Assembly (NCBI GenBank): GCA_045537575.1
Contig: JAZSPU010000043.1
Coordinates: 1-56,269 of the forward strand
Length of the DNA stretch: 56,269 bases
Direction of reading: 5' to 3'
From: SIG607 sp045537575
Lineage (GTDB): Bacteria > Bacillota > Clostridia > Oscillospirales > Acutalibacteraceae
The translations under genes and the position numbers were made by a program. Every line of letters begins with the position of its first letter. The first letter of the stretch is position 1. Shown piece by piece: positions 16,619 through 24,698 of this stretch. The notes under the pieces were generated by a model. It saw nothing but the letters and a program-made list of their open reading frames with translations, searched no databases and was not told the DNA's origin.

Positions 16619-17148
16619 AAAAAGGAAAAGTACTTGGTAAAGGACATTTGGTGCTGGGGGTTATGGTGCTGATTTTAGGAACGGCGGTGTGGCTGAATAT
16701 GAAATATTCCTCCACCGACAAAGCCAAATATATGGGGGAGAGCACCTTTGTGTCAAGCGAACAGGGGGACTCTGCAATGGTCAGCGGTAAAATAGAGGAG
16801 GATTATTTTTCAAAAGCTAAACTAGACAGAGAAACAGCCTATAAAGAGGCAGAGGAAAGTGTAAAAGAGGCGTTAAACTCTGCATCGGGTAATACAGAGA
16901 TAATAAAAGAAGCAACCGAAAAAGCGGCGCTTTTATCGAAAAGAAAAACAGACGAAATTGCAATTGAAAACATTTTAAATGCCAAAGGCTTTAGCAAAAC
17001 CCTTGCTGTAATCGGGGATGACAGCGTTACAGTGGTGGTTGAAGGAGAGTCGCTTACTAACCAACAAACCCTTCAAATTCAGGATGCTGTAAGCGGTCAA
17101 TGCTCACTTTCTTCATCGAAAGTAAAAATTGTTACAGTAAAAGGTTGA
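16615..17148 (+). CDS. spoIIIAH: stage III sporulation protein AH
   Basis: A 177-residue bitopic protein with one N-terminal helix and a C-terminal YscJ/FliF-like domain (ILNAKGFSKTLAVIGDDSV and VKIVTVKG) that pairs with forespore SpoIIQ to bridge the two membranes. The start is a GTG overlapping the spoIIIAG stop, with GGAGG 11 bp upstream. It is the last gene of the operon. The lack of an obvious terminator before the asp23 promoter means some read-through is possible. Confidence 0.94.
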   Translation: MKKGKVLGKGHLVLGVMVLILGTAVWLNMKYSSTDKAKYMGESTFVSSEQGDSAMVSGKIEEDYFSKAKLDRETAYKEAEESVKEALNSASGNTEIIKEATEKAALLSKRKTDEIAIENILNAKGFSKTLAVIGDDSVTVVVEGESLTNQQTLQIQDAVSGQCSLSSSKVKIVTVKG

Positions 17149-17173
17149 GAATTTCAAAAAAATGTGTTATACT
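17145..17173 (+). promoter_or_regulatory. sigma-A promoter for the Asp23-family gene
   Basis: TTGAGA (17145-17150), 17 bp, TATACT (17168-17173), with a GTG just upstream of the -10. It overlaps the end of spoIIIAH, so the downstream gene can be expressed in vegetative cells, independently of sporulation. Confidence 0.72.
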
Positions 17174-17212
17174 ATTAAAAAATAAGGAAATAAGTGCGCG
17201 GAGGTATAAAAA

Positions 17213-17545
17213 ATGGAAAACAGAAGCAATCTTGCAATTAATGCAGAGGTTATTGAAAATATGGCAACCATAGCCGTTAAAGAGGTTGAAGGTGTTGCAG
17301 GTCTTACCGAAAAGGGCATCGACTTAAAAAACGTGCTTAACCGCGGAAAGATTTTCAAACCTGTTCACGTTACTGAGAAAAACGGAGCTGTAGCTCTTGA
17401 TATTCATATCAAGATTTTCCAGAGCGCCAATGCAAAAGAGGTTGCAGAAAACGTTCAGAAAAACGTTAAGGAAAAATTACAGAGTATGACAGGCAATGCC
17501 ATAACAAGAGTTGACGTAACAATTGACGATTTAGCACAGGATTAA
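17213..17545 (+). CDS. Asp23/Gls24 family envelope stress protein
   Basis: A 110-residue member of the Asp23/Gls24 family, with the signature AINAEVIENMATIAVKEVEGV at the start and NAITRVDVTIDDL at the end. Family members are abundant, often membrane-associated proteins linked to envelope stress or alkaline shock; their molecular role is poorly defined. A GGAGG ribosome binding site is 8 bp upstream. Position directly after spoIIIAH is common in Clostridia, where nusB usually follows. Here nusB is absent and a terminator follows. Confidence 0.92.
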   Translation: MENRSNLAINAEVIENMATIAVKEVEGVAGLTEKGIDLKNVLNRGKIFKPVHVTEKNGAVALDIHIKIFQSANAKEVAENVQKNVKEKLQSMTGNAITRVDVTIDDLAQD

Positions 17546-17546
17546 C

Positions 17547-17574
17547 AAAAACCGATGCGAAAGCATCGGTTTTT
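17547..17574. terminator. intrinsic terminator after the Asp23-family gene
   Basis: Perfect 8-bp stem 17551-17558 / 17563-17570 with a GAAA tetraloop, flanked by A4 and T4 runs so that it can act on both strands. Confidence 0.9.
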
Positions 17575-17589
17575 ACTATATAACGAAAA

Positions 17590-17672
17590 TCTCATGCCTG
17601 AGCCGCCATCTGATGAGGGAGGTGGATTTTGCGCAGCAAAAGACGGAGGGAGAGAAGAGCTATAACAATGTC
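17590..17672. repeat. candidate dispersed repeat element (non-coding)
   Basis: A purine-rich, GC-skewed stretch between two terminators (CTCATGCCTGAGCCGCCATC ... GACGGAGGGAGAGAAGAGC). It contains a short palindrome around TTTTGCGCAGCAAAA. It has no credible reading frame and differs in composition from its surroundings. From memory, closely similar stretches recur in intergenic spaces of many gut Clostridia, but there is only one copy in this window, so the repeat status cannot be shown here. Confidence 0.4.
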
Positions 17673-17682
17673 TTTATATTAA

Positions 17683-17711
17683 AACCTGCTCGCTTTTGCG
17701 AACAGGTTAGT
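17683..17711 (-). terminator. terminator of the 18194-17718 gene
   Basis: Stem AACCTG-C-TCGC (17683 on) paired with GCGA-A-CAGGTT, TTTT loop, one internal mismatch. On the minus strand it is followed by TTTT and stands 11 bp after the stop; the plus strand also has a T4 tail. Confidence 0.75.
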
Positions 17712-17717
17712 TTTATA

Positions 17718-18194
17718 TTACCAACAATTTCCACAAGGTGCCAATCCCAGCGTTTCTGCGTCTTTTTGCGTTACTAGTATTGCGCTTTTAGTACTGCCAC
17801 AGTTAGATATTCTATGGTATCTTTTTCCGGTTTTTGTAACCCATACCATTTTTGAATTTGAAGTCACAGAAGATGTAACTGAGGATGTCGGTTTTTGTGA
17901 TAAAGAACTCGGGTTGTCCGACGAAGAAATCTTGTTGTTTTGGGAAGAAGTGCTTAAAGAACTATTTGAGACAATATTATGAGAGGTGTCTGAAGAAGGC
18001 TCGTGTGTTTCTTCCGATGAAAAAATCGGTTCTGCTTCTTCCGTTGCGGAATATATTTTACTATTCGTATTGCTTGTAACAGAAGAAATACCGTTAATGT
18101 TTTCGTTGTTTGATATGCGGGAAATCAAAAATATTGTAAATAAAAAAATAGCCGCTAGAATTATGATTAAAATAATTTTTTCTGCTTTTTTCAT
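17718..18194 (-). CDS. membrane-anchored protein with Ser/Thr linker and C-terminal YHxxxC...CxxC motif
   Basis: A 158-residue protein. Residues 7-26 form one uncleaved-looking membrane helix; residues 30-115 are a low-complexity Ser/Thr/Asn/Glu linker. The last 42 residues carry the small domain found at the end of some exported nucleases and competence-like proteins: VTKTGKRYHR, then NCGSTKS and a final APCGNCW, a likely metal site from one His and three Cys. No catalytic domain is attached, so I do not assign a function. It is transcribed divergently from an XRE regulator, with a palindromic operator-like site in the shared 139-bp gap, suggesting control by that regulator. GGAG precedes the ATG. 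Confidence 0.75.
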   Translation of the reverse strand: MKKAEKIILIIILAAIFLFTIFLISRISNNENINGISSVTSNTNSKIYSATEEAEPIFSSEETHEPSSDTSHNIVSNSSLSTSSQNNKISSSDNPSSLSQKPTSSVTSSVTSNSKMVWVTKTGKRYHRISNCGSTKSAILVTQKDAETLGLAPCGNCW

Positions 18195-18235
18195 CTCAGC
18201 ACTCCATTATCATCATTTTATACCGCCAATCCACC

Positions 18236-18280
18236 ATACAGGCGATGTATTGCCTATATGGTATCACACATTGCCTACAT
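18236..18280. promoter_or_regulatory. operator-like palindrome plus extra half-site between divergent genes
   Basis: ATACAGGCGAT (18236-18246) and ATTGCCTATAT (18249-18259) form an inverted repeat with a 2-bp centre and two mismatches. A third half-site ATTGCCTACAT (18270-18280) repeats the right arm 21 bp further on, in direct orientation. The site lies between the XRE gene and the divergent membrane protein, upstream of both starts. Binding by the XRE protein is inferred. Confidence 0.55.
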
Positions 18281-18333
18281 TTTCCACTGTTTTTTTATAT
18301 TCTAATAGAAAGAATATAAACGGAGTGTGAAAT

Positions 18334-18576
18334 ATGACTACAGTAGAAGCAGTTAAAAACAGACTTTTACAGCTTTGTGGCGAAAGAAATATTACAGTAA
18401 ATAAATTGGCAACTTTATCAGCATTACCGCCATCTTCCGTTAAAGCTATTTTATACGGCAGAAGTCAAAACCCTAAATTATTAACTATAAAAATGATATG
18501 TGATGGACTGTCTATCAGTCTTGCTCAATTTTTTGATACTCCCGAATTTAATTCTCTTGAACAAGAGATAAAATAA
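18334..18576 (+). CDS. XRE-family helix-turn-helix regulator
   Basis: An 80-residue single-domain protein. Residues 7-65 form the five-helix XRE fold: ITVNKLATLSALPPSSVKAI is helix-turn-helix and the end ICDGLSISLAQFF is the usual final helix. No oligomerisation or sensor domain is present. Such stand-alone repressors normally bind operators at their own promoter, and one is visible just upstream. GGAGTG lies 9 bp before the ATG. Its likely targets are itself and the divergent membrane protein. Confidence 0.88.
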   Translation: MTTVEAVKNRLLQLCGERNITVNKLATLSALPPSSVKAILYGRSQNPKLLTIKMICDGLSISLAQFFDTPEFNSLEQEIK

Positions 18577-18594
18577 TAAATACATTTTGAACAG

Positions 18595-18624
18595 CGAAGG
18601 CGGTAGCCTTCGTTTTGTTTTTTA
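18595..18624 (+). terminator. terminator after the XRE gene
   Basis: Perfect 7-bp stem 18595-18601 / 18606-18612, loop GGTA, followed by TTTTGTTTTTT. Confidence 0.9.
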
Positions 18625-18692
18625 TTCATTATTTTGTCCCCTTCTTCATATATATACATTAGAAAATTTGTTAAAAGAAGGGCATGATAATA

Positions 18693-19604
18693 ATGAAAGA
18701 GTTTTATCCCGAAGAAATAAAGACAAAAGAAGAGGGCGGAATATATTACACAACGGAAAATATAGTAAGTGCGTCAAGAACGGGCGAAATACTTCGCGCG
18801 GTAGTTAAGCTGTGTGATGCTTCCCATAATCTGACGGTTGATTTAGGCTCTATGAAGGGTGTTATTGCCCGAGAGGATGCGCTGCTTACAGGAGACGGCA
18901 ACATAAGGGATATTGCCATAATTTCCCGTGTCGGCAAAACCGTATGCTTTACGGTAGAGGATATAATATACGATTTAAGCGGAATACCCGTTGCCCGTCT
19001 GTCACGCAAAAAAGCGCAGGAAAAGTTTATAAATGAATTTCTGTCTTTAAAAAGCGTGGGCGACGTCTTAAGGGCGCGTGTAACCCATCTTGATTCTTTC
19101 GGAGTGTTTTGTGATATAGGCTGCGGAGTGATAGCGCTTTTGCCTATTGACTTTATATCCGTTTCCCGTATTGCCCATCCCAAAGACCGCTTTTATGTGG
19201 GAGAGGATATAAAGGTGGTGCTTAAAGGGATTTCAAAGGATGGCAGAATAACCGTTTCTCATAAAGAGCTTTTAGGCACGTGGGAAGAAAATGCCGAGAA
19301 ATTTATGGCAGGTCAGACCGTAACGGGTATTGTAAGAAGTGTTGAGGAATACGGCGTGTTTGTGGAACTTGCACCAAATCTTGCAGGTCTTGCCGAGCCC
19401 TATGAAACAAAGGTGGGGGATACCGTCAGCGTTTACATAAAAAGCATCATTCCCGAAAAAATGAAGGTGAAACTGATTATTATTGATAGCTTTAAAGGGA
19501 ATTTTGTTCCTAAAACAAAATATTTTTATAAGGGTGAGCATATAGATGTTTTCAATTATTCCCCTTTAAACAGTTCTAAAAAAATATATACGGAGTTTAT
19601 CTGA
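18693..19604 (+). CDS. S1 RNA-binding domain protein (ribosomal protein S1-like)
   Basis: A 303-residue protein with two clear S1 beta-barrels: residues about 118-190 (VGDVLRARVTHLDSFGVFCD) and about 203-270 (GQTVTGIVRSVEEYGVFVEL). A degenerate S1-like domain (RTGEILRAVVKLCDASHNL) occupies about residues 25-115. This resembles the short S1-like proteins of Clostridia, which bind mRNA or rRNA; a full S1 role is not certain. The frame opens at an ATG at 18684, but GAAGGG sits only two bases before that, so the ATG at 18693 is the better start. Terminators on both sides mark a single-gene unit. Its promoter is not obvious. Confidence 0.83.
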   Translation: MKEFYPEEIKTKEEGGIYYTTENIVSASRTGEILRAVVKLCDASHNLTVDLGSMKGVIAREDALLTGDGNIRDIAIISRVGKTVCFTVEDIIYDLSGIPVARLSRKKAQEKFINEFLSLKSVGDVLRARVTHLDSFGVFCDIGCGVIALLPIDFISVSRIAHPKDRFYVGEDIKVVLKGISKDGRITVSHKELLGTWEENAEKFMAGQTVTGIVRSVEEYGVFVELAPNLAGLAEPYETKVGDTVSVYIKSIIPEKMKVKLIIIDSFKGNFVPKTKYFYKGEHIDVFNYSPLNSSKKIYTEFI

Positions 19605-19652
19605 GGATGCGTTCGCTTAAGGGCTATTTACCTTTATGCGAACGCTTTTTTT
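19605..19652 (+). terminator. terminator after the S1-domain gene
   Basis: GCGTTCGC (19609-19616) pairs perfectly with GCGAACGC (19638-19645). The 21-base loop may fold further, and a T7 run follows. Confidence 0.88.
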
Positions 19653-19691
19653 GGTTTTAAAAATAAAGTTGCGCTTGTTTTGATATTTTTA

Positions 19692-19720
19692 TTGACTAAA
19701 ATTAAAAAGAGTGGTACTAT
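19692..19720 (+). promoter_or_regulatory. sigma-A promoter of the 640-residue dockerin protein
   Basis: TTGACT (19692-19697), 17 bp, TACTAT (19715-19720) with an extended TGG before the -10. Confidence 0.7.
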
Positions 19721-19760
19721 AAAATGGAATATAAACTATATGAAGAAAGAGTAGTGAACT

Positions 19761-21683
19761 ATGAAGAAACTTATTGCTTTATTACTTAGTATAATTTTGG
19801 TTTTAACCTTTTCGGGTGTTTCTGTTATTGCCGCAACCGACGATAATCAGATTACGGTTGACGAAGCGTTGCCTGCTGAAGCTTTAACGGTTGAACTTTC
19901 TAGCGCTAATACATCCGCTCATAAGGACGTAACCCTTACTCTTACTCTAAGCAGTAATCCCGGATTTTCCGTAATGATACTCGACCTTGACCATACGAGC
20001 GAGGAAATTACCCTTAAATCCGCAACCTCTGCTGTAAGCGGTGTAACCCTCGAATATTCAAATTATGAGGGTGGTTCTACTCTTGCTTTTTATCATTTAG
20101 GAAGTAACTGTACTGCTACAGGAACTCTTGCTACGTTGGTTTTCAGTATCGGCTCTTATTCGGGAAATGCCGAAATTACTCTTTCTGCCGAAGAAGGCAA
20201 CGTTTGTGATACAAATGCAACACCTGTTGAACCTCAGTTTTCAAACGGCATCATTACCGTTTCTTGCGAACATACATATATATTCAAAGACAGAGTTGAA
20301 CCCAGCTGTAAGGCGGAAGGCGCAATAAATTATGTTTGTACCATATGCGGTGACCTAAATGTTACTCCTGTTGATAAAGCTCCTCACTCTTATTCGAGCG
20401 CAAAGCAGATCTTAACAAAGCCCACCTGTGATACAGCCGGTGTAGAAGCTTATGTTTGTGAATTCTGCGGAGATTTAAAGGATGAAACGGCGGTAGCTCC
20501 TCTCGGACATAAATTCATTGAAGGAGATCCTATTGTTACGAAAGAAGCAACCTGTACCGAAGCAGGCTCCGAGTACAGACATTGCTATGCATGTAACCTG
20601 AACGTAGCAACCGAAATACCCGTTCTTGGTCACGACGACGGCACTTGGCGTACCACAACCCCCGGTGACTGCACCACAGCAGGTTTGGTATCCCGTTACT
20701 GTAACCGTTGCGACGCTGTTCTCGAAAGCAAAGCAAAAGAACAGGGCGCACACTTTATGGCTTGGGCAGTAACTATTAAACCCACCTGTAAAGAAGCTGG
20801 TGTAGAAGAGTATATGTGTCTTATCTGCGGCGGCGAGAAAGACGGCAGCAGAGTGGTAGAAAAGCTTGACCATATTCACGGCCAAGAGGTAATAACAAGA
20901 GAGCCTACCTGCAGCGTTAAGGGCTTGGCAGAAACCTACTGTGAGTTATGTGATGAAGTAGTCGCTTCAAGAGAAATTGATACAATTGCTCATACCAAAA
21001 ATAGTCTTACTGTAGTTGAGGCCCCCACAAGCGAAGCTGAGGGACAGGGTGAATATCGCTGTAAAATTTGCGGTGAGACTGTGGAAAGCGTAACACTTCC
21101 CAGAGTTTACGGTGAGTTTTATGCGCAGACTACAAAAGCAGCCATCGGCGGAAACACCTCTGTTAAGGTGTTTGTTAAAGATAATTCGGGATTTTCTGCC
21201 GGTATAGTAAGAATAAAATATGATGAAACTTCCCTTATATATAAAGGTATAACAGCAGGCGATATAACAGATGATATTACCGCAGGCGCTTCCAAGGTTG
21301 GCGAGATAACAGTGCTTATTTCACTTAACGATGCGGAATATACCGAAGACGGATTAATGTTTACCATTAACTTTACACTTACAAAGGATGCCGAGAACGG
21401 AAACGTAGAGCTTTACTATAATCCTCAGACAGACTTTGCTGACAGAAACGGTGACAGAGTATTCTTTAATATGAAGTCGGCTGAAATTGAAATTATTCAC
21501 AGCATACCCGGTGACGTTAACGGTGACTTAAAGGTTGATACTACCGACCTTGCTGCGCTTAAGCTTTATCTTGTAGGTTTACAAGATGAAGTAAGCCCCG
21601 GCGCTAACGCTGACGGAAGAGGAAAAATAGATACAGGCGACCTTGCAACACTTAAATTAATGCTTGCAGGAATTATAAAATAA
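19761..21683 (+). CDS. secreted cohesin-like / Cys-repeat / dockerin protein
   Basis: A 640-residue secreted protein. Signal peptide about 1-25. A cohesin-like beta-sandwich occupies about 35-165 and a second about 455-575. Between them lie seven tandem units of about 40 residues with the pattern TC-x3-G-x4-YxCxxC...GH, each offering three Cys and one His for a possible zinc site; the seventh has lost the first Cys (PTSEAEG). Residues 583-640 are a complete type-I dockerin with two calcium-binding F-hands (DVNGDLKVDTTDLAALKL and NADGRGKIDTGDLATLKL). Dockerins bind cohesins on scaffold proteins outside the cell. No catalytic domain is present, so it looks structural, able to both give and accept cohesin-dockerin contacts. 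The cohesin assignment is by pattern, not alignment. Confidence 0.82.
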   Translation: MKKLIALLLSIILVLTFSGVSVIAATDDNQITVDEALPAEALTVELSSANTSAHKDVTLTLTLSSNPGFSVMILDLDHTSEEITLKSATSAVSGVTLEYSNYEGGSTLAFYHLGSNCTATGTLATLVFSIGSYSGNAEITLSAEEGNVCDTNATPVEPQFSNGIITVSCEHTYIFKDRVEPSCKAEGAINYVCTICGDLNVTPVDKAPHSYSSAKQILTKPTCDTAGVEAYVCEFCGDLKDETAVAPLGHKFIEGDPIVTKEATCTEAGSEYRHCYACNLNVATEIPVLGHDDGTWRTTTPGDCTTAGLVSRYCNRCDAVLESKAKEQGAHFMAWAVTIKPTCKEAGVEEYMCLICGGEKDGSRVVEKLDHIHGQEVITREPTCSVKGLAETYCELCDEVVASREIDTIAHTKNSLTVVEAPTSEAEGQGEYRCKICGETVESVTLPRVYGEFYAQTTKAAIGGNTSVKVFVKDNSGFSAGIVRIKYDETSLIYKGITAGDITDDITAGASKVGEITVLISLNDAEYTEDGLMFTINFTLTKDAENGNVELYYNPQTDFADRNGDRVFFNMKSAEIEIIHSIPGDVNGDLKVDTTDLAALKLYLVGLQDEVSPGANADGRGKIDTGDLATLKLMLAGIIK

Positions 21684-21690
21684 ATTTTAA

Positions 21691-21717
21691 ATGACCTTGC
21701 CTGGCAAGGTCATTTTC
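21691..21717 (+). terminator. terminator after the 640-residue dockerin gene
   Basis: ATGACCTTGC (21691-21700) pairs perfectly with GCAAGGTCAT (21704-21713) around a CTG loop, followed by TTTTC. Confidence 0.88.
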
Positions 21718-21724
21718 ACGAGAA

Positions 21725-21754
21725 TTGTTTGTTTTAGAATAATAAATTTATAAT
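21725..21754 (+). promoter_or_regulatory. probable sigma-A promoter of the mrp-type gene
   Basis: TTGTTT (21725-21730), 18 bp, TATAAT (21749-21754), 34 bp before the start codon. Confidence 0.55.
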
Positions 21755-21788
21755 AATTTGTAAAACTATAAAATAAAAGGTGATAAAT

Positions 21789-22610
21789 ATGAGTGAATGT
21801 ACACATGACTGCAGTACCTGTTCTGCTAAATGCTCCGACAGAAAGCCTGACAGCCTTATTGAGCCTACCAATGAACTTAATAACATTAAAAAGGTAATAG
21901 GCGTTGTCAGCGGCAAGGGCGGCGTAGGTAAATCTATGGTTACTTCTTTACTTAGCGTTGCTATGCGTAAAGAGGGCAAAGAGGTAGCAATACTTGATGC
22001 CGATATTACCGGTCCTTCAATTCCTAAGGCTTTCGGTATTAATGAACGCGCCGAAGGAAACGATTTGGGAATCTTCCCCGCAATTACAAAGGGCGGTATT
22101 AAATTGATGTCCATAAATCTTCTTTTAGAGGATGCTACTGCTCCTGTTGTATGGCGCGGCCCCGTTATTGCAGGCGCTGTAAAGCAGTTCTGGAGCGACG
22201 TTATCTGGAATGACGTTGACTATATGTTTGTTGACTGTCCTCCCGGAACAGGCGACGTGCCTCTAACCGTTTTCCAAAGCCTTCCTCTTTCGGGAATTAT
22301 TATTGTAACAAGCCCTCAGGACCTTGTTTCAATGATAGTTAAAAAGGCTTATAAAATGGCTGAAATGATGAACATTCCCGTGCTTGGAATAGTTGAAAAT
22401 ATGAGCTATATCGAATGTCCCGATTGCGGTAAAAAGGTGCATCTCTTCGGTGAAGGCAAAACACAGACCATTGCCGATGAACTGGGAGTGCCTCTATTAG
22501 CTCAGCTTCCCATAAATCCCGATATGGCGGTTATGGTGGATAACGGATGTATCGAAAAGGCTGATACTTCCATTATGAAAACAGCCATTGACACATTAAA
22601 GAACCTATAA
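21789..22610 (+). CDS. Mrp/ApbC/NBP35-family Fe-S cluster carrier ATPase
   Basis: A 273-residue P-loop ATPase with the deviant Walker A GKGGVGKS near residue 44, the family signature DADITGPSIPKAFG, and FVDCPPGTGD Walker B. The CPDC pair near residue 218 bridges the [4Fe-4S] cluster at the dimer interface. The N-terminus carries four extra cysteines (CTHDCSTCSAKC), as in NBP35-type proteins. It carries and transfers Fe-S clusters to target enzymes in the cytosol. The frame opens at a GTG at 21780 that is inside the AAAAGGTGA ribosome binding site; the ATG at 21789 is the sensible start. It is flanked by terminators, so it is a single-gene unit. Confidence 0.93.
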   Translation: MSECTHDCSTCSAKCSDRKPDSLIEPTNELNNIKKVIGVVSGKGGVGKSMVTSLLSVAMRKEGKEVAILDADITGPSIPKAFGINERAEGNDLGIFPAITKGGIKLMSINLLLEDATAPVVWRGPVIAGAVKQFWSDVIWNDVDYMFVDCPPGTGDVPLTVFQSLPLSGIIIVTSPQDLVSMIVKKAYKMAEMMNIPVLGIVENMSYIECPDCGKKVHLFGEGKTQTIADELGVPLLAQLPINPDMAVMVDNGCIEKADTSIMKTAIDTLKNL

Positions 22611-22640
22611 AAAATTGGCAGAGACTTCTCTGCCAATTTT
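22611..22640. terminator. bidirectional terminator between convergent genes
   Basis: AAAATTGGCAGA (22611-22622) pairs perfectly with TCTGCCAATTTT (22629-22640), plus one more G-C pair and an ACTT loop. A and T flanks serve both strands. Confidence 0.93.
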
Positions 22641-23229
22641 AAATTATAAGTATTTTGTTTTCTTTATAAATAAGTCCTGCAAAAAGTACCGCCGAAAATT
22701 CCTTTGGCCGTATTTCCTCCACCTCTTTTGGTAATTTGACGTAAAAAGGGGTGTTTATGTCGGGAAAAATATCTGCATTGGGCAAGGCGGAACAAAGAAA
22801 GGGAAGGGTTCCGTAATTTTTGTATATTTCTTCAGCATTTTCGGGAAGATTTTCACTTTCTATATACACCTTTTTAGCGTATCGGCAAATCTGCGGCAAA
22901 TGAGGAGTGTCGCAAAGTGTTTTGTTTAAATAAACCGTTTTCCCCTTTTCTTTTTTTAGGGTTTCAATAAGCCTTAAAATAACCCCTTCCTTAAGATATT
23001 CTTTCGGAACATCGGAAAAACAGCAGTAAAGGTTTTCCTTTAAAGCGCTTTCAAGCCTTTCCTTTTCCCAAAAGGTTTTTTTGGAAAAGTGGTATATTTT
23101 ATAAATGTTAATTTCTCCTGCAGACTTTAAAACATAGCTTTCTTTGATTATTTTTTCCTTTCTGCAAAGATGAAGTCGCTCTAAAAAGCTTCTTCGTTTT
23201 AGGGGTATTGTTTCAATTAGTGATAGCAT
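22639..23229 (-). CDS. hypothetical protein
   Basis: A 196-residue, Lys/Glu-rich soluble-looking protein that I do not recognise. There is no signal peptide, no clear membrane helix and no nucleotide-binding motif. Scattered Cys and Tyr residues (YCCFSDVPKEY, CRYAKKVYIES) form no obvious metal site. It has a good AAAGGA ribosome binding site and its own promoter, overlapping that of the divergent sugar transferase, and it shares a terminator with mrp. Codon use looks like that of neighbouring genes, so it is probably real. It might belong to a lineage-specific conserved family; nothing in the sequence allows a functional guess. Confidence 0.7.
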   Translation of the reverse strand: MLSLIETIPLKRRSFLERLHLCRKEKIIKESYVLKSAGEINIYKIYHFSKKTFWEKERLESALKENLYCCFSDVPKEYLKEGVILRLIETLKKEKGKTVYLNKTLCDTPHLPQICRYAKKVYIESENLPENAEEIYKNYGTLPFLCSALPNADIFPDINTPFYVKLPKEVEEIRPKEFSAVLFAGLIYKENKILII

Positions 23230-23245
23230 AAATTGTTCCTTTCAC

Positions 23246-23273
23246 TTGACAAAATCGGGGAATATTATATACT
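23246..23273 (+). promoter_or_regulatory. sigma-A promoter of the sugar transferase gene
   Basis: TTGACA (23246-23251), 16 bp, TATACT (23268-23273), 45 bp before the ATG. Its -10 overlaps by two bases the -10 of the divergent minus-strand promoter. Confidence 0.75.
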
Positions 23274-23293
23274 TATACTATACGGTGATACAA
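23264..23293 (-). promoter_or_regulatory. divergent promoter of the hypothetical gene 23229-22639
   Basis: Minus strand: TTGTAT (23293-23288), 18 bp, TATAAT (23269-23264). The two promoters share a core, so occupancy of one should exclude the other. Confidence 0.55.
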
Positions 23294-23318
23294 ATAGAAC
23301 TGTTTTGAAAGGATTTAT

Positions 23319-24698
23319 ATGGAACTTTTAATAAAATTCAGAAAGTCTATTATGATGGCAATAAAGTTTCTGGTAATTGCCGCTCTCACCTTAGGCTTTA
23401 TAAATGTGTGGTACACGTTTTACGGCGAAACAATGATATCAAAAGCAGTAAACTATGTGGTAATAGCATCCTATTTGCTCTTGATACTTCTTTTCGGAGA
23501 ACTTTACGGAGCGTTTAAAATAGGAGTAAGCCGTCTGCACGAGGTTGCCTACAGCCTTTGTCTTGCGCTGGTATTTACAAATATAATAATGTTCTTTGAG
23601 CTTTGTCTTATTACACAGCAGATTATTATGCCCGTTGCATTTGTTTGGGGCTTTGTTTACCAAATAATAATTGCAATAATATGTGTTTATGGCAGTAATA
23701 CCATTTATTTTAAACTTTATCCCGCCAGAAGAATGTTGGCAATTTTTGCCGATGATGCCGAGGGTACCGCAATTATTCGCAAGGTTTCCAAGATTCCTGA
23801 GCGCTTTAATATTGAACGCGGCGTTTCGGTAAACCGAGTTTCAGCAGAAGAAATAAAGACACTTATTGACAGCTTTGAAGCGGTGCTCCTTTGCGATATA
23901 AATAAGGACCTTAAGAACGATTTGCTCCGCTATTGCTACGCCAAACAAAAGCGTACCTATGTTCTGCCCTCCAGCGCAGACGTTATAATAAGAAATTCCG
24001 ACCAGATTCAAATTTCCGACACCCCCATTATGATGTGCAGAAACCGCGGGGTGCGCTTGGAACAGGAATTTATAAAACGTATTCTTGATATATTTGTTTC
24101 GCTTATAGGAATAATCATTTTTTCTCCCGTAATGCTTATTACTGCACTTGCAATTAAGATTTGTGACGGCGGCCCGATTTTCTTTAAACAAAACCGAGTT
24201 ACCAAAAACGGAAAAATTTTTAACGTTTTAAAATTCCGTTCAATGATAGTAGATGCCGACAAAGACGGCGCCAAAAAGGCGGAAACGGGGGATGACCGTA
24301 TAACGCCTGTGGGTAAGATTATCCGTCCCATAAGAGTTGACGAGCTTCCGCAGTTTTTCAATATTCTTTTCGGGGATATGTCCCTTGTGGGCCCCCGTCC
24401 CGAAAGAGTGGAAAACGTATATGAATATACTAAAATGTATCCTGACTTCAACCTTCGCCACCGTGTGAAAGGCGGACTTACGGGATATGCGCAGATTTAC
24501 GGAAAATATAATACAACCCCCGAAGATAAACTCAAAATGGATCTCATATATATAGAGCAGTATTCAATATTCCTTGATATAAAGCTCCTTCTTATGACCA
24601 TTAAGATTTTATTTATGAAAGAAAGCACAGAAGGTTTTGACGCAAAAGCTAACGCAAACGTAAAACCAATAGATAAACGAAAGGAAGAAGACAAATGA
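23319..24698 (+). CDS. polyprenyl-phosphate sugar-1-phosphate transferase (exopolysaccharide initiating enzyme)
   Basis: A 459-residue membrane protein of the WcaJ/WbaP type. Residues about 10-130 hold four membrane helices, about 135-245 form a CoA-binding-like Rossmann domain (RRMLAIFADDAEGTAII), and about 250-450 form the bacterial sugar transferase domain. Its marks are one re-entrant helix (KRILDIFVSLIGIIIFSP), VLKFRSM, the catalytic VDELPQFFN region and GDMSLVGPRPE, then HRVKGGLTGYAQIYG. It loads the first sugar-1-phosphate onto undecaprenyl phosphate to begin a capsular or exopolysaccharide repeat unit. It overlaps the nucleotidyltransferase by 4 bp, so the pair is coupled. No glycosyltransferases follow, so the rest of the pathway lies elsewhere. 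Confidence 0.92.
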   Translation: MELLIKFRKSIMMAIKFLVIAALTLGFINVWYTFYGETMISKAVNYVVIASYLLLILLFGELYGAFKIGVSRLHEVAYSLCLALVFTNIIMFFELCLITQQIIMPVAFVWGFVYQIIIAIICVYGSNTIYFKLYPARRMLAIFADDAEGTAIIRKVSKIPERFNIERGVSVNRVSAEEIKTLIDSFEAVLLCDINKDLKNDLLRYCYAKQKRTYVLPSSADVIIRNSDQIQISDTPIMMCRNRGVRLEQEFIKRILDIFVSLIGIIIFSPVMLITALAIKICDGGPIFFKQNRVTKNGKIFNVLKFRSMIVDADKDGAKKAETGDDRITPVGKIIRPIRVDELPQFFNILFGDMSLVGPRPERVENVYEYTKMYPDFNLRHRVKGGLTGYAQIYGKYNTTPEDKLKMDLIYIEQYSIFLDIKLLLMTIKILFMKESTEGFDAKANANVKPIDKRKEEDK

